This document shows, piece by piece, positions 1-8,142 of a stretch of 32,378 nt of DNA. Below the pieces are notes generated by a model that was not told where the DNA came from, searched no databases, and was given only the letters and a program-made list of their open reading frames with translations. The stretch lies in the NCBI GenBank assembly GCA_019748055.1, contig JAIEQC010000062.1, forward strand, positions 1 through 32,378. Reading direction: 5' to 3'. A program made the position numbers and the translations under genes. Source of the DNA: Caulobacteraceae bacterium. GTDB lineage: Bacteria > Pseudomonadota > Alphaproteobacteria > Caulobacterales > Caulobacteraceae. Each line of letters starts with the position of its first letter. The first letter of the stretch is position 1.

Positions 1-156
1 GGCGGCGGCTTCGGCCGGAGCCGCGGCCGGGGCGGCCGCAGTGGCTTCGGCGGCGGCCGGAGCCGGCGTTTCCTGAGCCAGCGCGGGCGAGGCGGCCATC
101 AGCACGGCGGCGCCGGCCATGGCGAGGAGGATGTTCGTCTTCTTGCTATCGAGCAT
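1..156 (-). CDS. Exported Ala/Pro-rich protein, N-terminal part only
   Basis: The gene runs off the left edge, so only the first 52 codons are visible, starting at the ATG at 154-156. The protein opens with a positively charged stretch (KKTN), a hydrophobic core and an AxA cleavage site (SPALAQ) near residue 27, which is a clear Sec signal peptide. After it comes a low-complexity run of Ala, Pro and Glu that looks like a flexible periplasmic linker. Some caulobacterial ExbB/TolQ-type proton channel proteins begin this way, so that is one possible identity, but nothing seen here proves it. The ribosome binding site is weak (AGGAAC about 10 bases upstream). Confidence 0.6.
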   Translation of the reverse strand, partial: MLDSKKTNILLAMAGAAVLMAASPALAQETPAPAAAEATAAAPAAAPAEAAA

Positions 157-483
157 TTTTCGCCAGTTCCTGCGTTGGTCTGACCCGTGAAAACCAATGA
201 AACCCCGGATGGGTCCGGCGTTCCGTGAATCCTAGAACGCGCCGGTCCCTTCGCCTGCGGCCAAGGTTCCAACGCGTCGGTCCGTAACCGGTTGCCGTCC
301 GAGTTGATCGGGGTCGGGCCGGTTTCGGGACAAGCTGCTTTGACGAAGCCATATCAGCCCGTCAAGACCGCGTTTCCGCTTTTCTCCCGGCACGGGAGCG
401 TCGCGGTTCGATCGTGACCGTGGCCGCACAAAGCGACATTTTCATGATTGTGAACGGAGGCCCCGGCGCGGCGCGCGGGGAGG
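157..483. other. Non-coding stretch upstream of the exported protein
   Basis: These 327 bases lie between the start of the exported-protein gene and the 3' end of tRNA-Phe. The open frames here have Arg/Pro-rich compositions typical of GC-rich noise. The only structure I see is a perfect 6-bp inverted repeat, TTGACG (340-345) and CGTCAA (360-365), separated by 14 bases. It could be an operator or two opposed -35-like elements; no matching -10 was recognised. Confidence 0.4.
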
Positions 484-559
484 TGGTGCCTGGAGGCGGA
501 TTCGAACCACCGACACGCGGATTTTCAATCCGCTGCTCTACCAACTGAGCTATCCAGGC
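484..559 (-). tRNA. tRNA-Phe (anticodon GAA)
   Basis: A full cloverleaf is readable on the minus strand. The acceptor stem is GCCTGGA with TCCAGGC, the D arm is GCTC/GAGC, the anticodon stem is GCGGA/TCCGC around loop TTGAAAA with anticodon GAA, and the T arm contains TTCGAAT. Discriminator A and the CCA end are encoded. It lies downstream of the yacG operon on the same strand, separated by an inverted-repeat element. Confidence 0.97.
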
Positions 560-621
560 GCCCGCTTCCCTAGCGGGGAGCGGGGTCTGTAGCGAGGCGG
601 CGCGGGCTTGTCCAGCGGCAG

Positions 622-780
622 AGTCACTGTCCCTCCCCGGCAGGGGGAGGGTGGCCGGCGCGCAGCGCCGGACGGGCGGGAGGGGCAAGGCGAGCGACCC
701 TCCGTCGGCGCTCGGGTTGCCGCGTCCCTCCCACCCGATCGCTTCGCGATCACGCTCCCCTGCCGGGTAGGGTGACTGAC
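622..780. repeat. Nested inverted-repeat intergenic element
   Basis: The two ends are near-identical in opposite orientation: CCCTCCCCGGCAGGGGGAG at the left and the complement of CTCCCCTGCCGGGTAGGG at the right. Inside each end sits a short hairpin (CCGGCGC/GCGCCGG at about 654-670, and GATCGC/GCGATC at about 738-752). The centre is another inverted repeat (GGGAGGG...CGAGCG against CGCTCG...CCCTCCC). The element has no coding frame. Its left edge abuts a GAGTC at 621-625, which fits the CcrM target GANTC, and its right edge touches the yacG stop codon. It looks like a REP or MITE-type repeat; copies elsewhere in the genome cannot be seen from here. Confidence 0.65.
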
Positions 781-781
781 G

Positions 782-940
782 TCACTCCTCCTCCGACCGC
801 TCGCCCTCCACCGGCTCGCCCGGGATGGCGTATACGCCGCCCAGCCAGCGCTGAAGGTCCACGTCGGCGCAGCGGCGCGAACAGAAGGGTCGATACTTGG
901 CGTCCGCGGGGGCGCGGCGGCAGATGGGGCAGTCGCTCAT
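782..940 (-). CDS. yacG: DNA gyrase inhibitor YacG (zinc-binding)
   Basis: A 52-residue protein with the four-cysteine zinc site typical of YacG: CPIC near the N-terminus and CSRRC about 15 residues later, followed by DLxxWL and YAIPGEP. In E. coli YacG binds GyrB and inhibits gyrase. I take the ATG at 938-940 because it overlaps the TGA stop of the upstream ribonuclease gene (ATGA), which implies translational coupling; a longer frame upstream would add Arg-rich residues that overlap that gene. The acidic tail ends within a few bases of the intergenic repeat. It is the last gene of the murA-to-yacG operon. Confidence 0.88.
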   Translation of the reverse strand: MSDCPICRRAPADAKYRPFCSRRCADVDLQRWLGGVYAIPGEPVEGERSEEE

Positions 941-1947
941 GGTCGGTCCTCGACGACCATATGGGCGCCCGGAGCGCACGCCGCATCCGGCCGGAGCGCC
1001 GCGCGCGGACCGAGGCGCGCGACCAAAGGCATGGCTATGTCGGCGGCGGGAGGCGGCAGCACGAGCGTGAGGCGGGGCGCGGCGCGGTCCTCAAGCAACG
1101 CGAGGCGAAGGGCGCGGACGCCGGCGATCGCGGCCGGCATGTCGGGGCCGCCGTGCCGCAGCGCCTCCTCCACCGGGGTTCGGGTCCAGGGCAGGCTGAG
1201 CTGGAGCAGGCCGAAGCGGCTGAGGGGGCCGAAGGCGACCTGGGGCCCGTCGAAGGCGGCTCGGGCCGCTGACATGACCTTTTCGCCGTCCTGGGCCCCG
1301 CCGATCAGGTCGACGACGACCAGCCCGCCCCATCCTTTCAGCCGGATCAGACGCGCGGCCTCCTGTAGGCCCCGGCGATTCGCGCGGTCGCGGGCGGCGC
1401 GCGGCGCGTCGGCGGCGAGGTCCAGATCGACGGCGATAAGGGCGCGGGTCCGTTGGACGGCGACGTCGAGGCCCAGATCGGAGACGACGACGTGGTCGGT
1501 CAGCGCCTCCTGCTCGGCCTCGATCACCGCGCGCATTGCCTCGGCCCCCTCGATCGGCACGACGCCGGGCGCGAGCTTGGCCAGGGATTCGCGGACGGTG
1601 GGTCCGGGCGACAGCAGACGCGGCGCGCCCTCCCCCGGCCCGATCCGGCGCAGGGTCGGTCCCTTGGACTCTCGCGGTTCGGCGGTGACCTCAAGTTCCA
1701 GCCGCTCGCCCGCCATGCCGGCCTTGCCCGGCAGGAAGCCCGGCGGCCGGTCGCAGCCCAGATCGACGAAGGCGGCGTCGAGGCCGCGCGCGCGCTCGAT
1801 CACACGACCCACGACACTGGCCCCGAGGCGGTGCTGGGGCGGCGTGTCTTCGCGATCGATCAGCAGATGGGTGAAGCGGCCGTCGCGGGCCACGGCGCCG
1901 CGGGTCTCGCCCGGCGTCTCGTCCAGCCAGGCCTCGACCTCGCTCAC
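937..1947 (-). CDS. Ribonuclease E/G family protein, short form
   Basis: A 336-residue protein resembling the catalytic core of RNase E/G. An S1-like segment ([19 protein letters not shown]) is near the N-terminus and the DNase I-like catalytic part follows, with metal-site aspartates in ALIAVDLDL and [10 protein letters not shown]. It is well short of the roughly 490 residues of E. coli RNase G, and I see no CPxC zinc-link motif, so it may act as a monomer or have a narrower role. The start is the GTG at 1945-1947, whose GTGA overlaps the maf stop; a TTG four codons upstream (1957-1959) is the alternative. The gene is between maf and yacG, a common alphaproteobacterial order. Confidence 0.82.
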   Translation of the reverse strand: MSEVEAWLDETPGETRGAVARDGRFTHLLIDREDTPPQHRLGASVVGRVIERARGLDAAFVDLGCDRPPGFLPGKAGMAGERLELEVTAEPRESKGPTLRRIGPGEGAPRLLSPGPTVRESLAKLAPGVVPIEGAEAMRAVIEAEQEALTDHVVVSDLGLDVAVQRTRALIAVDLDLAADAPRAARDRANRRGLQEAARLIRLKGWGGLVVVDLIGGAQDGEKVMSAARAAFDGPQVAFGPLSRFGLLQLSLPWTRTPVEEALRHGGPDMPAAIAGVRALRLALLEDRAAPRLTLVLPPPAADIAMPLVARLGPRAALRPDAACAPGAHMVVEDRP

Positions 1948-2519
1948 GGGCGGGTCCAACCGACGCCGGTCAGAAGCTGCATCGTCTCGTAAAGGGGCAG
2001 GCCCATCACCGCAGGATGGCTGCCGACGATGCGACGCACGAAGACGCCGGCCGGCCCCTGGATGGCATAGCCGCCGGCCTTGCCGCGCCAGTCTTCCGTG
2101 GCGAGGTAGACCATGATCTCAGCGTCGCTCAGCGGCTTGAACGACACGCGAGTCTCGACCACGCGGGTCGACAGGCGCTCCCCGCGCGCAACGGCCACGC
2201 CGGTGAAGACGCGGTGATTGCGGCCGGACAGCAGGCGCAGGAAGCGCTCTGCCTCCGTCGCGTCGGCGGGCTTTTCCAGCAGGCGGCGGCCGACGGCCAC
2301 GACCGTGTCGGCGGCCAGCACGATCGCGTCGGGCGCGCGGTCGGCGACGACGCGCGCCTTGGACCGCGCCAGCCGCTCGGCCAGGCGCCGTGGCGTCTCG
2401 GATTTCAGGGGCGTCTCATCGACGTCGGCGGGATCGACCCGGTCCGGCACGACGCCGATCTGGGCCAGCAGCTCCAGCCGGCGCGGGCTGGCAGATGCCA
2501 GGACCAGCTGGGGTCGCAA
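1944..2519 (-). CDS. maf: Maf-family nucleotide pyrophosphatase
   Basis: A 191-residue protein of normal length for Maf, a nucleoside triphosphate pyrophosphatase that removes non-canonical or modified nucleotides. The signature LVLASASPRRLELL lies at residues 5-18. Further family motifs are DVDET, a DAIVLAADTVV stretch carrying the catalytic Asp, LSGRNHRVFTG, and the C-terminal GGYAIQGPAGVFV and GSHPAVMGLPL segments. The start is a TTG at 2517-2519, just after the infA stop; no ATG or GTG is available in frame between the two genes. The stop overlaps the start of the ribonuclease gene. Confidence 0.93.
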   Translation of the reverse strand: MRPQLVLASASPRRLELLAQIGVVPDRVDPADVDETPLKSETPRRLAERLARSKARVVADRAPDAIVLAADTVVAVGRRLLEKPADATEAERFLRLLSGRNHRVFTGVAVARGERLSTRVVETRVSFKPLSDAEIMVYLATEDWRGKAGGYAIQGPAGVFVRRIVGSHPAVMGLPLYETMQLLTGVGWTRP

Positions 2520-2530
2520 GGGCGCGGCCC

Positions 2531-2752
2531 TTACTTGAAGCGGTAGGTGATGCGGCCCTTGGTCAGGTCGTAGGGCGTCATCTCGACCAGCACCTTGTCG
2601 CCCGCCAGCACGCGGATGCGGTTCTTGCGCATCTTGCCCGCGGTGTGGGCGATGATCTCGTGGTCGTTCCCCTCGAGCAGCACGCGGAACGTCGCATTGG
2701 GCAGCAGTTCGCTGACCACGCCGGGAAACTCGAGCAGTTCTTCCTTCGCCAT
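2531..2752 (-). CDS. infA: Translation initiation factor IF-1
   Basis: A 73-residue OB-fold protein of the standard IF-1 length. It opens [13 protein letters not shown] and carries [30 protein letters not shown] signature segments, ending in [15 protein letters not shown]-1 binds the ribosomal A site during initiation. The ATG is preceded by a purine-rich GAGAGAGG. About 105 non-coding bases separate it from the upstream UPF0262 gene, so it may also have its own promoter. The maf gene starts 11 bases after its stop. Confidence 0.98.
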   Translation of the reverse strand: MAKEELLEFPGVVSELLPNATFRVLLEGNDHEIIAHTAGKMRKNRIRVLAGDKVLVEMTPYDLTKGRITYRFK

Positions 2753-2857
2753 GCGGCCTCTCTCGCCCGGGGTAGATGATGCGCGTCGGGCGGACCGCGC
2801 TTCAAGGCGCGGGCGTATGCACGATAATGGCGGGAAAGTCGAGGCGGCGGGACGACG

Positions 2858-3322
2858 TCAGGCGCGTCGAAACAATGCGCAGAGCAGGGTGAAAAGCCGC
2901 CGGGCCGTTTCGTGATCGATGTCGATCTTGCCGTCCAGCCGCTCCCTGAGCGCCTCGGCGCCCTCGTTGTGAAGTCCGCGCCGGCCCATGTCGACGGCCT
3001 CGATCTGCTGGGGCGAGGTGCCGCGGAGGGCTTCATAATAGCTGTCGCAGATGCGGGCATAGTCGCGGATCACGCCCTTGAGCGGCGTCAGCGACAGGCC
3101 GTGGATGCGGGCGTAGCCGGGACCTGAGACATCCAGCACAAGGCGGCCGTCGAGAGTCGAAATCTTCAGCGCATACGGGCCTCCGGAGGCGCCGGCCGGG
3201 GCGAACACGTTCTTTTCCACCAGATCGAAGATGGCGACCCGTCGCTCATGCTCCATCTCGGCGGTCGCCGGGCCAAGGCTCTCGACGTCCAGTTCCACCG
3301 AGGCGAGACGATGGTCGGTCAC
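2858..3322 (-). CDS. UPF0262 family protein
   Basis: A 154-residue protein recognised as the alphaproteobacterial UPF0262 family, whose function is unknown. Supporting segments are ERRVAIFDLVEKNVF, YALKISTLDGRLVLDV, SLTPLKGVIRDYARICDSYYEA and the RRGLHNEGAEALRERL helix. The start is the GTG at 3320-3322, which overlaps the TGA of the upstream DUF2948 gene; upstream residues in that frame are Arg/Pro-rich and belong to the neighbour's shadow. In many alphaproteobacteria hisD lies between the DUF2948 and UPF0262 genes; here the two overlap directly. Confidence 0.85.
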   Translation of the reverse strand: MTDHRLASVELDVESLGPATAEMEHERRVAIFDLVEKNVFAPAGASGGPYALKISTLDGRLVLDVSGPGYARIHGLSLTPLKGVIRDYARICDSYYEALRGTSPQQIEAVDMGRRGLHNEGAEALRERLDGKIDIDHETARRLFTLLCALFRRA

Positions 3323-3786
3323 GCGATCCCCTCCGTCCCGGTCTCGGCTTCCGGGTGAGCCGGACGGGCCTGGGCCTTCCAGCGCGGGGTGAGGTCGGCG
3401 AGGACGGCATCGAGGCATTCCACCTCAACCCTCAGGTCGCCGCCGCCCGCGAACATAAGGAAGGCCTTGCCGCCCGGGGCCTCTCCCGGCTCGAAGTGGA
3501 TCGCCAGAAGTTCCAGCATGGCGTCGGGGCCGCGCGGCAGGTGACGGCTCTGCACCGAGAGGACGTCGCCGAACTGGAGCGCCGAGACCACGCGGGTCCC
3601 GCCGCATTCCCAGCAGAAGCGGCTGAGGGTCACCGTCAGCCGGCGCGCCGAGCGTTCCCACACCACGTCCCGCGGCCGCAGGATGGCGTCCTGAAGCGCA
3701 GCGGAGATGATCTGCAGGTCGTCCTCGTCCTGCGCCAGCAGACGCAGCGGTTCGAGCGGCGCGGGCGCTGGGTCGGCGTCGGTCAT
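3319..3786 (-). CDS. DUF2948 family protein
   Basis: A 155-residue protein of the DUF2948 family, a conserved alphaproteobacterial family of unknown function usually next to murA. It has the typical core [28 protein letters not shown], and a mixed alpha/beta middle with [19 protein letters not shown] near the C-terminus. The ATG at 3784-3786 overlaps the murA stop (ATGA), so translation is probably coupled to murA. The earlier in-frame start would only add residues overlapping murA. Confidence 0.85.
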   Translation of the reverse strand: MTDADPAPAPLEPLRLLAQDEDDLQIISAALQDAILRPRDVVWERSARRLTVTLSRFCWECGGTRVVSALQFGDVLSVQSRHLPRGPDAMLELLAIHFEPGEAPGGKAFLMFAGGGDLRVEVECLDAVLADLTPRWKAQARPAHPEAETGTEGIA

Positions 3787-5063
3787 GCGTCTCCCTTCAG
3801 CCGCCGGACCTGAGCGCCGCATGCGGTCAGCTTTTCCTCAAGCCGCTCGAAGCCCCGATCCAGGTGATAGACGCGATCGACGATCGTCTGGCCCTCGGCC
3901 ACCAGACCGGCGATCACCAGGCTGACGGACGCGCGCAGGTCGGTCGCCATGACGGGCGCGCCCACCAGGTGATCGACGCCCCTCACGACCGCCTCGCCCG
4001 CGTGGACGTGGATGTCTGCCCCGAGACGGCCCAGCTCGGGCGCATGCATGAAGCGGTTCTCGAAGATGGTCTCGCGGATGCGGCTTTCGCCGTCCGCAAG
4101 CGTCATCAGGGTCATGAACTGCGCCTGGAGATCGGTGGCGAAGCCCGGATAGACCTCCGTCTCGACGTCGACGGCCTTGAGTCGCACCGAAGGATCGCGG
4201 CGAACGCGGACGCCGTCCTCGGTCGGCGTGACCTCCACGCCCGCCTGAATCATCTTGTCGGTCAGGGCCGTCATGAGGTCGGCGCGGGCGCGGGTCAGGC
4301 GCACGTCGCCCCCGGCCATGGCGGCCGCCACCGCGAAGCTGCCCATCTCGATGCGGTCGGGGATGACGGACCAGTACGCGCCGTTGAGCGAGGTCACGCC
4401 GGTGATGGTCAGGACGTCCGTGTCCACGCCGTCGATCTTGGCGCCCATGGCGATCAGGCAGCGGGCGAGGTCGCCGATCTCAGGCTCCATGGCGGCGCGG
4501 CGCAGCACGGTGGTGCCTTTCGCCATGACGGCAGCCAACATGGCGTGCTCGGTCGCGCCGACGGAGACGAAGGGGAACTCGATCTCCGCGCCGCGCAGGC
4601 CGTTGGGCGCCACGGCGGAGACGTAGCCCTCCTCAAGCTGGATGGCCGCTCCCAGGCGGCTGAGCGCGTCCAGGTGCAGGTCGACCGGGCGTGCGCCGAT
4701 GGTGCAGCCGCCGGGCAGCGAGACCTTTGCGTGGCCGGTGCGCGCCAGAAGCGGGCCCAGAACATTGAAACTGGCCCGCATCTGGCGGACCAGGTCATAG
4801 GGGGCGAAGGTCGAGGTGATCTCGCGTGCGTGGAACAGCGTCTCCTGTTCGCCGCCGTGACCGCTCTCGGTCACCTCCACGCCCAGGGCCTGAAGCAGGC
4901 GACCGAGGAACTTGGTGTCGGCCAGGCGCGGCATGTTGGTCAGCCGCAGGGGCTGGTCGGTCAGGATCGACGCGGCCATCAGCTTGAGCGCGGAGTTCTT
5001 GGCGCCGCTGATCGGAATGCTTCCGTTCAGCCGGGCGCCGCCCTGGATGGCGATGCGGTCCAT
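3783..5063 (-). CDS. murA: UDP-N-acetylglucosamine 1-carboxyvinyltransferase MurA
   Basis: A 426-residue cytoplasmic enzyme that transfers enolpyruvate from PEP to UDP-GlcNAc, the first committed step of peptidoglycan synthesis. The Lys22-Asn23 pair sits in [10 protein letters not shown], and the PEP-binding and fosfomycin-target cysteine is Cys120 in [15 protein letters not shown]. The later ATDLQAQFM and [10 protein letters not shown] motifs are also normal. It leads a tightly packed run of DUF2948, UPF0262, infA, maf, rng-like and yacG, tying wall synthesis to translation and nucleotide quality control genes. Because Cys120 is present, fosfomycin sensitivity at the target level is expected. 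Confidence 0.98.
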   Translation of the reverse strand: MDRIAIQGGARLNGSIPISGAKNSALKLMAASILTDQPLRLTNMPRLADTKFLGRLLQALGVEVTESGHGGEQETLFHAREITSTFAPYDLVRQMRASFNVLGPLLARTGHAKVSLPGGCTIGARPVDLHLDALSRLGAAIQLEEGYVSAVAPNGLRGAEIEFPFVSVGATEHAMLAAVMAKGTTVLRRAAMEPEIGDLARCLIAMGAKIDGVDTDVLTITGVTSLNGAYWSVIPDRIEMGSFAVAAAMAGGDVRLTRARADLMTALTDKMIQAGVEVTPTEDGVRVRRDPSVRLKAVDVETEVYPGFATDLQAQFMTLMTLADGESRIRETIFENRFMHAPELGRLGADIHVHAGEAVVRGVDHLVGAPVMATDLRASVSLVIAGLVAEGQTIVDRVYHLDRGFERLEEKLTACGAQVRRLKGDA

Positions 5064-5151
5064 GTCGATCCTGTTGCGCCGGGATCACGCCCGGTGGATC
5101 GACTTCTCTAGCGCGACCCTGCCGCACTGCGAAAGGGCGGCTGGCGGAGGA

Positions 5152-5310
5152 TCAGGATGAACTTCCGTTGCCGTCGCTTTCAGCCGGCGGCGCAGGCGGG
5201 GCCTTGCGACGACGCAGGTTGGCGCGAAGGGCCTGGGCCAACCGCGCCTCGCGGGCGGTCGGCGCCCGCTTCGGCTGCTTCGGTTGGTCAGCGGCGTCGT
5301 CTTCGGACAT
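5152..5310 (-). CDS. Small basic hypothetical protein upstream of murA
   Basis: A 52-residue soluble protein with an acidic start (MSEDDAADQPKQ), a basic helix (REARLAQALRANLRRRKA) and a Pro/Ser-rich end. Very similar short proteins with an ALRANLRRRKA-type helix occur near murA in other alphaproteobacteria, as I recall; the function is unknown. The ATG at 5308-5310 is preferred over a TTG ten codons upstream. The ribosome binding site is weak. It lies 88 bases before murA on the same strand and may be co-transcribed with it. Confidence 0.65.
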   Translation of the reverse strand: MSEDDAADQPKQPKRAPTAREARLAQALRANLRRRKAPPAPPAESDGNGSSS

Positions 5311-5407
5311 GCCGCCAGCTTCGCCGAAGGAGGATCGCAAATCGACAGAAATGAGGGCTTCCCCCCGCCCGACCGCTTCGCTATACGGCCGCTTCCTCAG
5401 ATTTCAC

Positions 5408-5460
<53 letters not shown>

Positions 5461-5482
<22 letters not shown>

Positions 5483-5871
5483 CTCTCGAACCGACGATCG
5501 GACCCGTGAAGGGGACGGTCGTCGGCGCCGAGCCCTCCCGGCCAATATGACGGATCATAGCCGTAGCGGCGACCGCGCCAGCCGTCGTTTTCCGATTCGC
5601 GGTACTGGACGGTCAGGCGTCCCCCTTGGCCAACCGGGGTCGTGAACTCTCCTCCCCAGGCACGCCAGCCGCCGGTGCCGACGCCCACGAACACTTCACC
5701 GCGAAAACGGTCGTCATCCCAGATGGGGCCACGATCCCCTCGCCGCGCAGGGCTTCGGTCCAGCCACGACTGAATCTGGGGGTCGATGCGGATCACCGGC
5801 TCCGCGCCGGGAGGCGGGTCCTGCGGGGCGCCGGTAGGCTCGAGCAGCAAGGCAATTGCGGCGATCAGCAT
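5461..5871 (-). CDS. Hypothetical exported protein
   Basis: A 136-residue protein I do not recognise. It has a short hydrophobic start (MLIAAIALLLEP) that may be a signal or anchor, then a Pro/Gly-rich region and a Trp/Gly/Arg-rich half with probable beta strands (EVFVGVGTGGWRAWGGEFTTPVGQ, RLTVQYRES). The ATG at 5869-5871 follows a GGGAGA ribosome binding site. Its last codons overlap the 3' end of tRNA-Thr on the opposite strand by 22 bases, which is unusual; the natural stop could have been lost by a small change, or the end may be non-functional sequence. Confidence 0.55.
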
Positions 5872-5920
5872 GGAGGCGTCTCCCGTTCGCCCGTAAGACT
5901 AGCCTCGATTGCGGCCAAGG

Positions 5921-6388
5921 TCAGGCGATCCCGTCGCCGCGACCGAGCGGATCCGGCAGCGGATCGCCAGACTCCACGAAAGTCAGCGCCACGGAGTTGA
6001 TGCAGTAGCGCAGGCCCGTCGGCGGCGGGCCGTCAGGGAAGACGTGGCCCTGATGGGAATCGCAGCGGGCGCAGCGCGTTTCGACCCGGATCATGCCGTA
6101 AGAGCGATCCTCGATCGCCAGGACGTGGGTCTCGTCGACCGGTTGGGTGAAGCTGGGCCAGCCGGTGCCGCTCTCGAACTTGGTCCCCGCCCGGAACAGC
6201 GGGAGGCCGCACATGCGGCAGCAAAAAACGCCCGGACGTTTCTCGCCCAGCAGGACGCCGCAGAAGGGGGCCTCGGTGCCGTGAGCGAGGAGGACGCGCT
6301 TCTCTTCAGCGGACAGGTCGGCCTCCAGCGCCACGCGCTGGCTTTCGGAGGGCGGGGTCAGGTCGAAACCGGAAGGCGATGTGATCAT
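5921..6388 (-). CDS. msrB: Peptide-methionine (R)-S-oxide reductase MsrB
   Basis: A 155-residue cytoplasmic enzyme that reduces methionine-R-sulfoxide in proteins. Zinc is held by two CxxC pairs (Cys57/Cys60 in CRMC and Cys106/Cys109 in CARC). The substrate loop FESGTGWPSF is intact, and the catalytic cysteine is Cys129 in RYCINSVAL. The length is usual. The ATG at 6386-6388 has only a weak ribosome binding site. It lies downstream of the S41-like gene on the same strand, about 78 bases away. Confidence 0.96.
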   Translation of the reverse strand: MITSPSGFDLTPPSESQRVALEADLSAEEKRVLLAHGTEAPFCGVLLGEKRPGVFCCRMCGLPLFRAGTKFESGTGWPSFTQPVDETHVLAIEDRSYGMIRVETRCARCDSHQGHVFPDGPPPTGLRYCINSVALTFVESGDPLPDPLGRGDGIA

Positions 6389-6466
6389 GACGCCGAAATG
6401 GGAAGGGCGGGCCGGGGTTTCATCCCCCGCCCGCCTTCTTTAACGACCCCCGTGCGCCGGAAGGGC

Positions 6467-7945
6467 TCAGAACAGAGTGGCGACCCAGGTCTTGACCGCG
6501 TTTTCGTCGGCCGGATTGCCGGTGTAGGCGACAGACGGCGTGACGGGCTCCAGATGGCCACGCGCGCGGCCGGTCCACGCCTTGTGACCATATTCCAGGT
6601 CCGCATAGTTCGAAGGCAGGCGCAGCAGAGTGGGCTCCACGAAGATGGAGCCGCCCGAAGTCGGCGTGCCGACGATGCGGACGTTCGGCAGTTGCACCAG
6701 CAGGTCCAGCAGGTCGAGGCAGGCGCCGGCGCAGCCCTGGTCGACCAGGACGACGACCGGCCCCTGGACCGGATTGGCGGCGCCGGTGTCGGCCGGAGCC
6801 GGGCGACCCTGCAGGCTGAAGGTGTCCTGACCGGCTGCCAGGGCGGCGTCGAAGGCGGCGACCACCGCGCGGGTTTCCTCGATGACGGCCGGGTTCTCGG
6901 CGGCGAAGGCGGCGTCGCCTTCCATGCGGGCCAGGGTTTCGGCGAACCAGGCGCGGTTGTCGGCCGTGGCGCGGTAGGTGATCGATTCGGCGGCCGGCTG
7001 GCGGCTGACGGTGTATTCCGGCGACCAGATGCGGTTGGCGACGCCGTAGGCCCGGCGCAGCGAGGTGTATTCGTCCTGGCTGGCGGCGCGGAGGTCCAGA
7101 ACGAAGCCGTTGGGACCACGCAGGGTCTCGACCGCGCCTTCCAGCTGGGCGTTGAAGCCGCGCCAGTCGGCTTCGTCCGCCAAGGTGTTCACCCGCACCC
7201 ACGGACGGCCGTTCACGTCCTCGATCGCCAGCGGCTGGGCGCCCGGCATGAAGACGGTGGCGCGATAGGCCGCCTCCATCGCCGGCGGGCTGACCGGCTG
7301 GATCTGCAGCTCGAAGTCACGCCCTCGGCCGCGGCCGTTCGGCTGGAACTTGCAGGTCTGCGGCACGCCGCGGGTGAAGGGGTTGTTGCGGTTCCACAGC
7401 AGGTAGGGCGCCGAGTAGACGCGGCCGGCCTCGGTGGTCAGGTCGCCCTCCCAAAGGTCCAGCTTCTGCTGGGCGAATTCTTCGATCGGCATGCCGTTGC
7501 ATTCCATGACGACGGCGCCGACGGGGGGCGCGCGGCGCGTGCCCGGCTGAACGTGCGTGACGACGTACTTGCCGTCGCGCCAGCCCGTCGTCACGCCGGC
7601 CCAGGACGTCGCGAAGTACGGGCCCAACAGGTCGAACGTCGGATCGATGCGGACGCTGGGGTCACGGAATCCGTTGGCGTAGTAGCGCATCAGATAGGCG
7701 TGGCTGTCGCCCGAGTTGACGCGCGGCGCGAACGACTGGGCCTGGGCGAGGCCGGTGTTGAGCCAGTTGCGGAAGGCGTCGTTGGAGACGCCCTGGGTCG
7801 TCAGCGCCGGATGGTTTTGGCGGATTTCCTCCTCGGCCTTGGTCAGGTCCTGAACGGCGAGGGCGCGGAAGTCCTGCGCATGGGCCGCGGCGGCGCTCAG
7901 GGTCATGACGAGGGCGGACGCGGCGGTCAGCAGGCGAAAGGACAT
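6467..7945 (-). CDS. Exported S41 peptidase-like protein, probably lacking the catalytic serine
   Basis: A 492-residue protein starting at the ATG at 7943-7945 (CGGAG ribosome binding site), with a clean signal peptide ending AAAAHAQ at about residue 24. The fold markers of S41 C-terminal processing-type peptidases are visible: a PDZ-like part (GAVVMECNGMPIEEF), then RPWVRVNTL and the strand FVLDLR. However, the usual glycine-rich GNGGG after DLR is AASQDE here, and the segment that normally holds the nucleophile (CAS-type) reads VDQGCAGACLD, with Gly in the Ser position. The later IVGTPTSGGSIF segment is kept. It is probably periplasmic and possibly a non-catalytic binding protein. The upstream gene pccA is divergent. 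Confidence 0.8.
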   Translation of the reverse strand: MSFRLLTAASALVMTLSAAAAHAQDFRALAVQDLTKAEEEIRQNHPALTTQGVSNDAFRNWLNTGLAQAQSFAPRVNSGDSHAYLMRYYANGFRDPSVRIDPTFDLLGPYFATSWAGVTTGWRDGKYVVTHVQPGTRRAPPVGAVVMECNGMPIEEFAQQKLDLWEGDLTTEAGRVYSAPYLLWNRNNPFTRGVPQTCKFQPNGRGRGRDFELQIQPVSPPAMEAAYRATVFMPGAQPLAIEDVNGRPWVRVNTLADEADWRGFNAQLEGAVETLRGPNGFVLDLRAASQDEYTSLRRAYGVANRIWSPEYTVSRQPAAESITYRATADNRAWFAETLARMEGDAAFAAENPAVIEETRAVVAAFDAALAAGQDTFSLQGRPAPADTGAANPVQGPVVVLVDQGCAGACLDLLDLLVQLPNVRIVGTPTSGGSIFVEPTLLRLPSNYADLEYGHKAWTGRARGHLEPVTPSVAYTGNPADENAVKTWVATLF

Positions 7946-8079
7946 TCGGAAACTCCGGGTAACCGTTCGGGCCGTGAGGGGCCGGGAAATGCGGGCGACG
8001 TTAAAGCGTCCGAAGCGAGGCTTGCCAACCCCGGACGCCGTTCGCGCGAACCCGCCTTCCGGTTTACTCGCATCGCCTC

Positions 8080-8098
8080 GCGGCCTAATCGAGGCCGC
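8080..8098. promoter_or_regulatory. Perfect inverted repeat between divergent genes
   Basis: GCGGCCT and AGGCCGC form a perfect 7-bp inverted repeat around AATCG, located 45 bases before the pccA start in the 197-base gap between divergent genes. It could be an operator for either gene or a hairpin in the pccA leader. No protein can be assigned. Confidence 0.35.
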
Positions 8099-8142
8099 CA
8101 CATCACGATTGTTTCAGCTTCGACGAGCGCCGTTTTCAGCCC

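Noticed and set aside
3864..5111. Plus-strand open frame of about 415 codons
   Set aside because: It is antisense to murA and has no recognisable domain or ribosome binding site.
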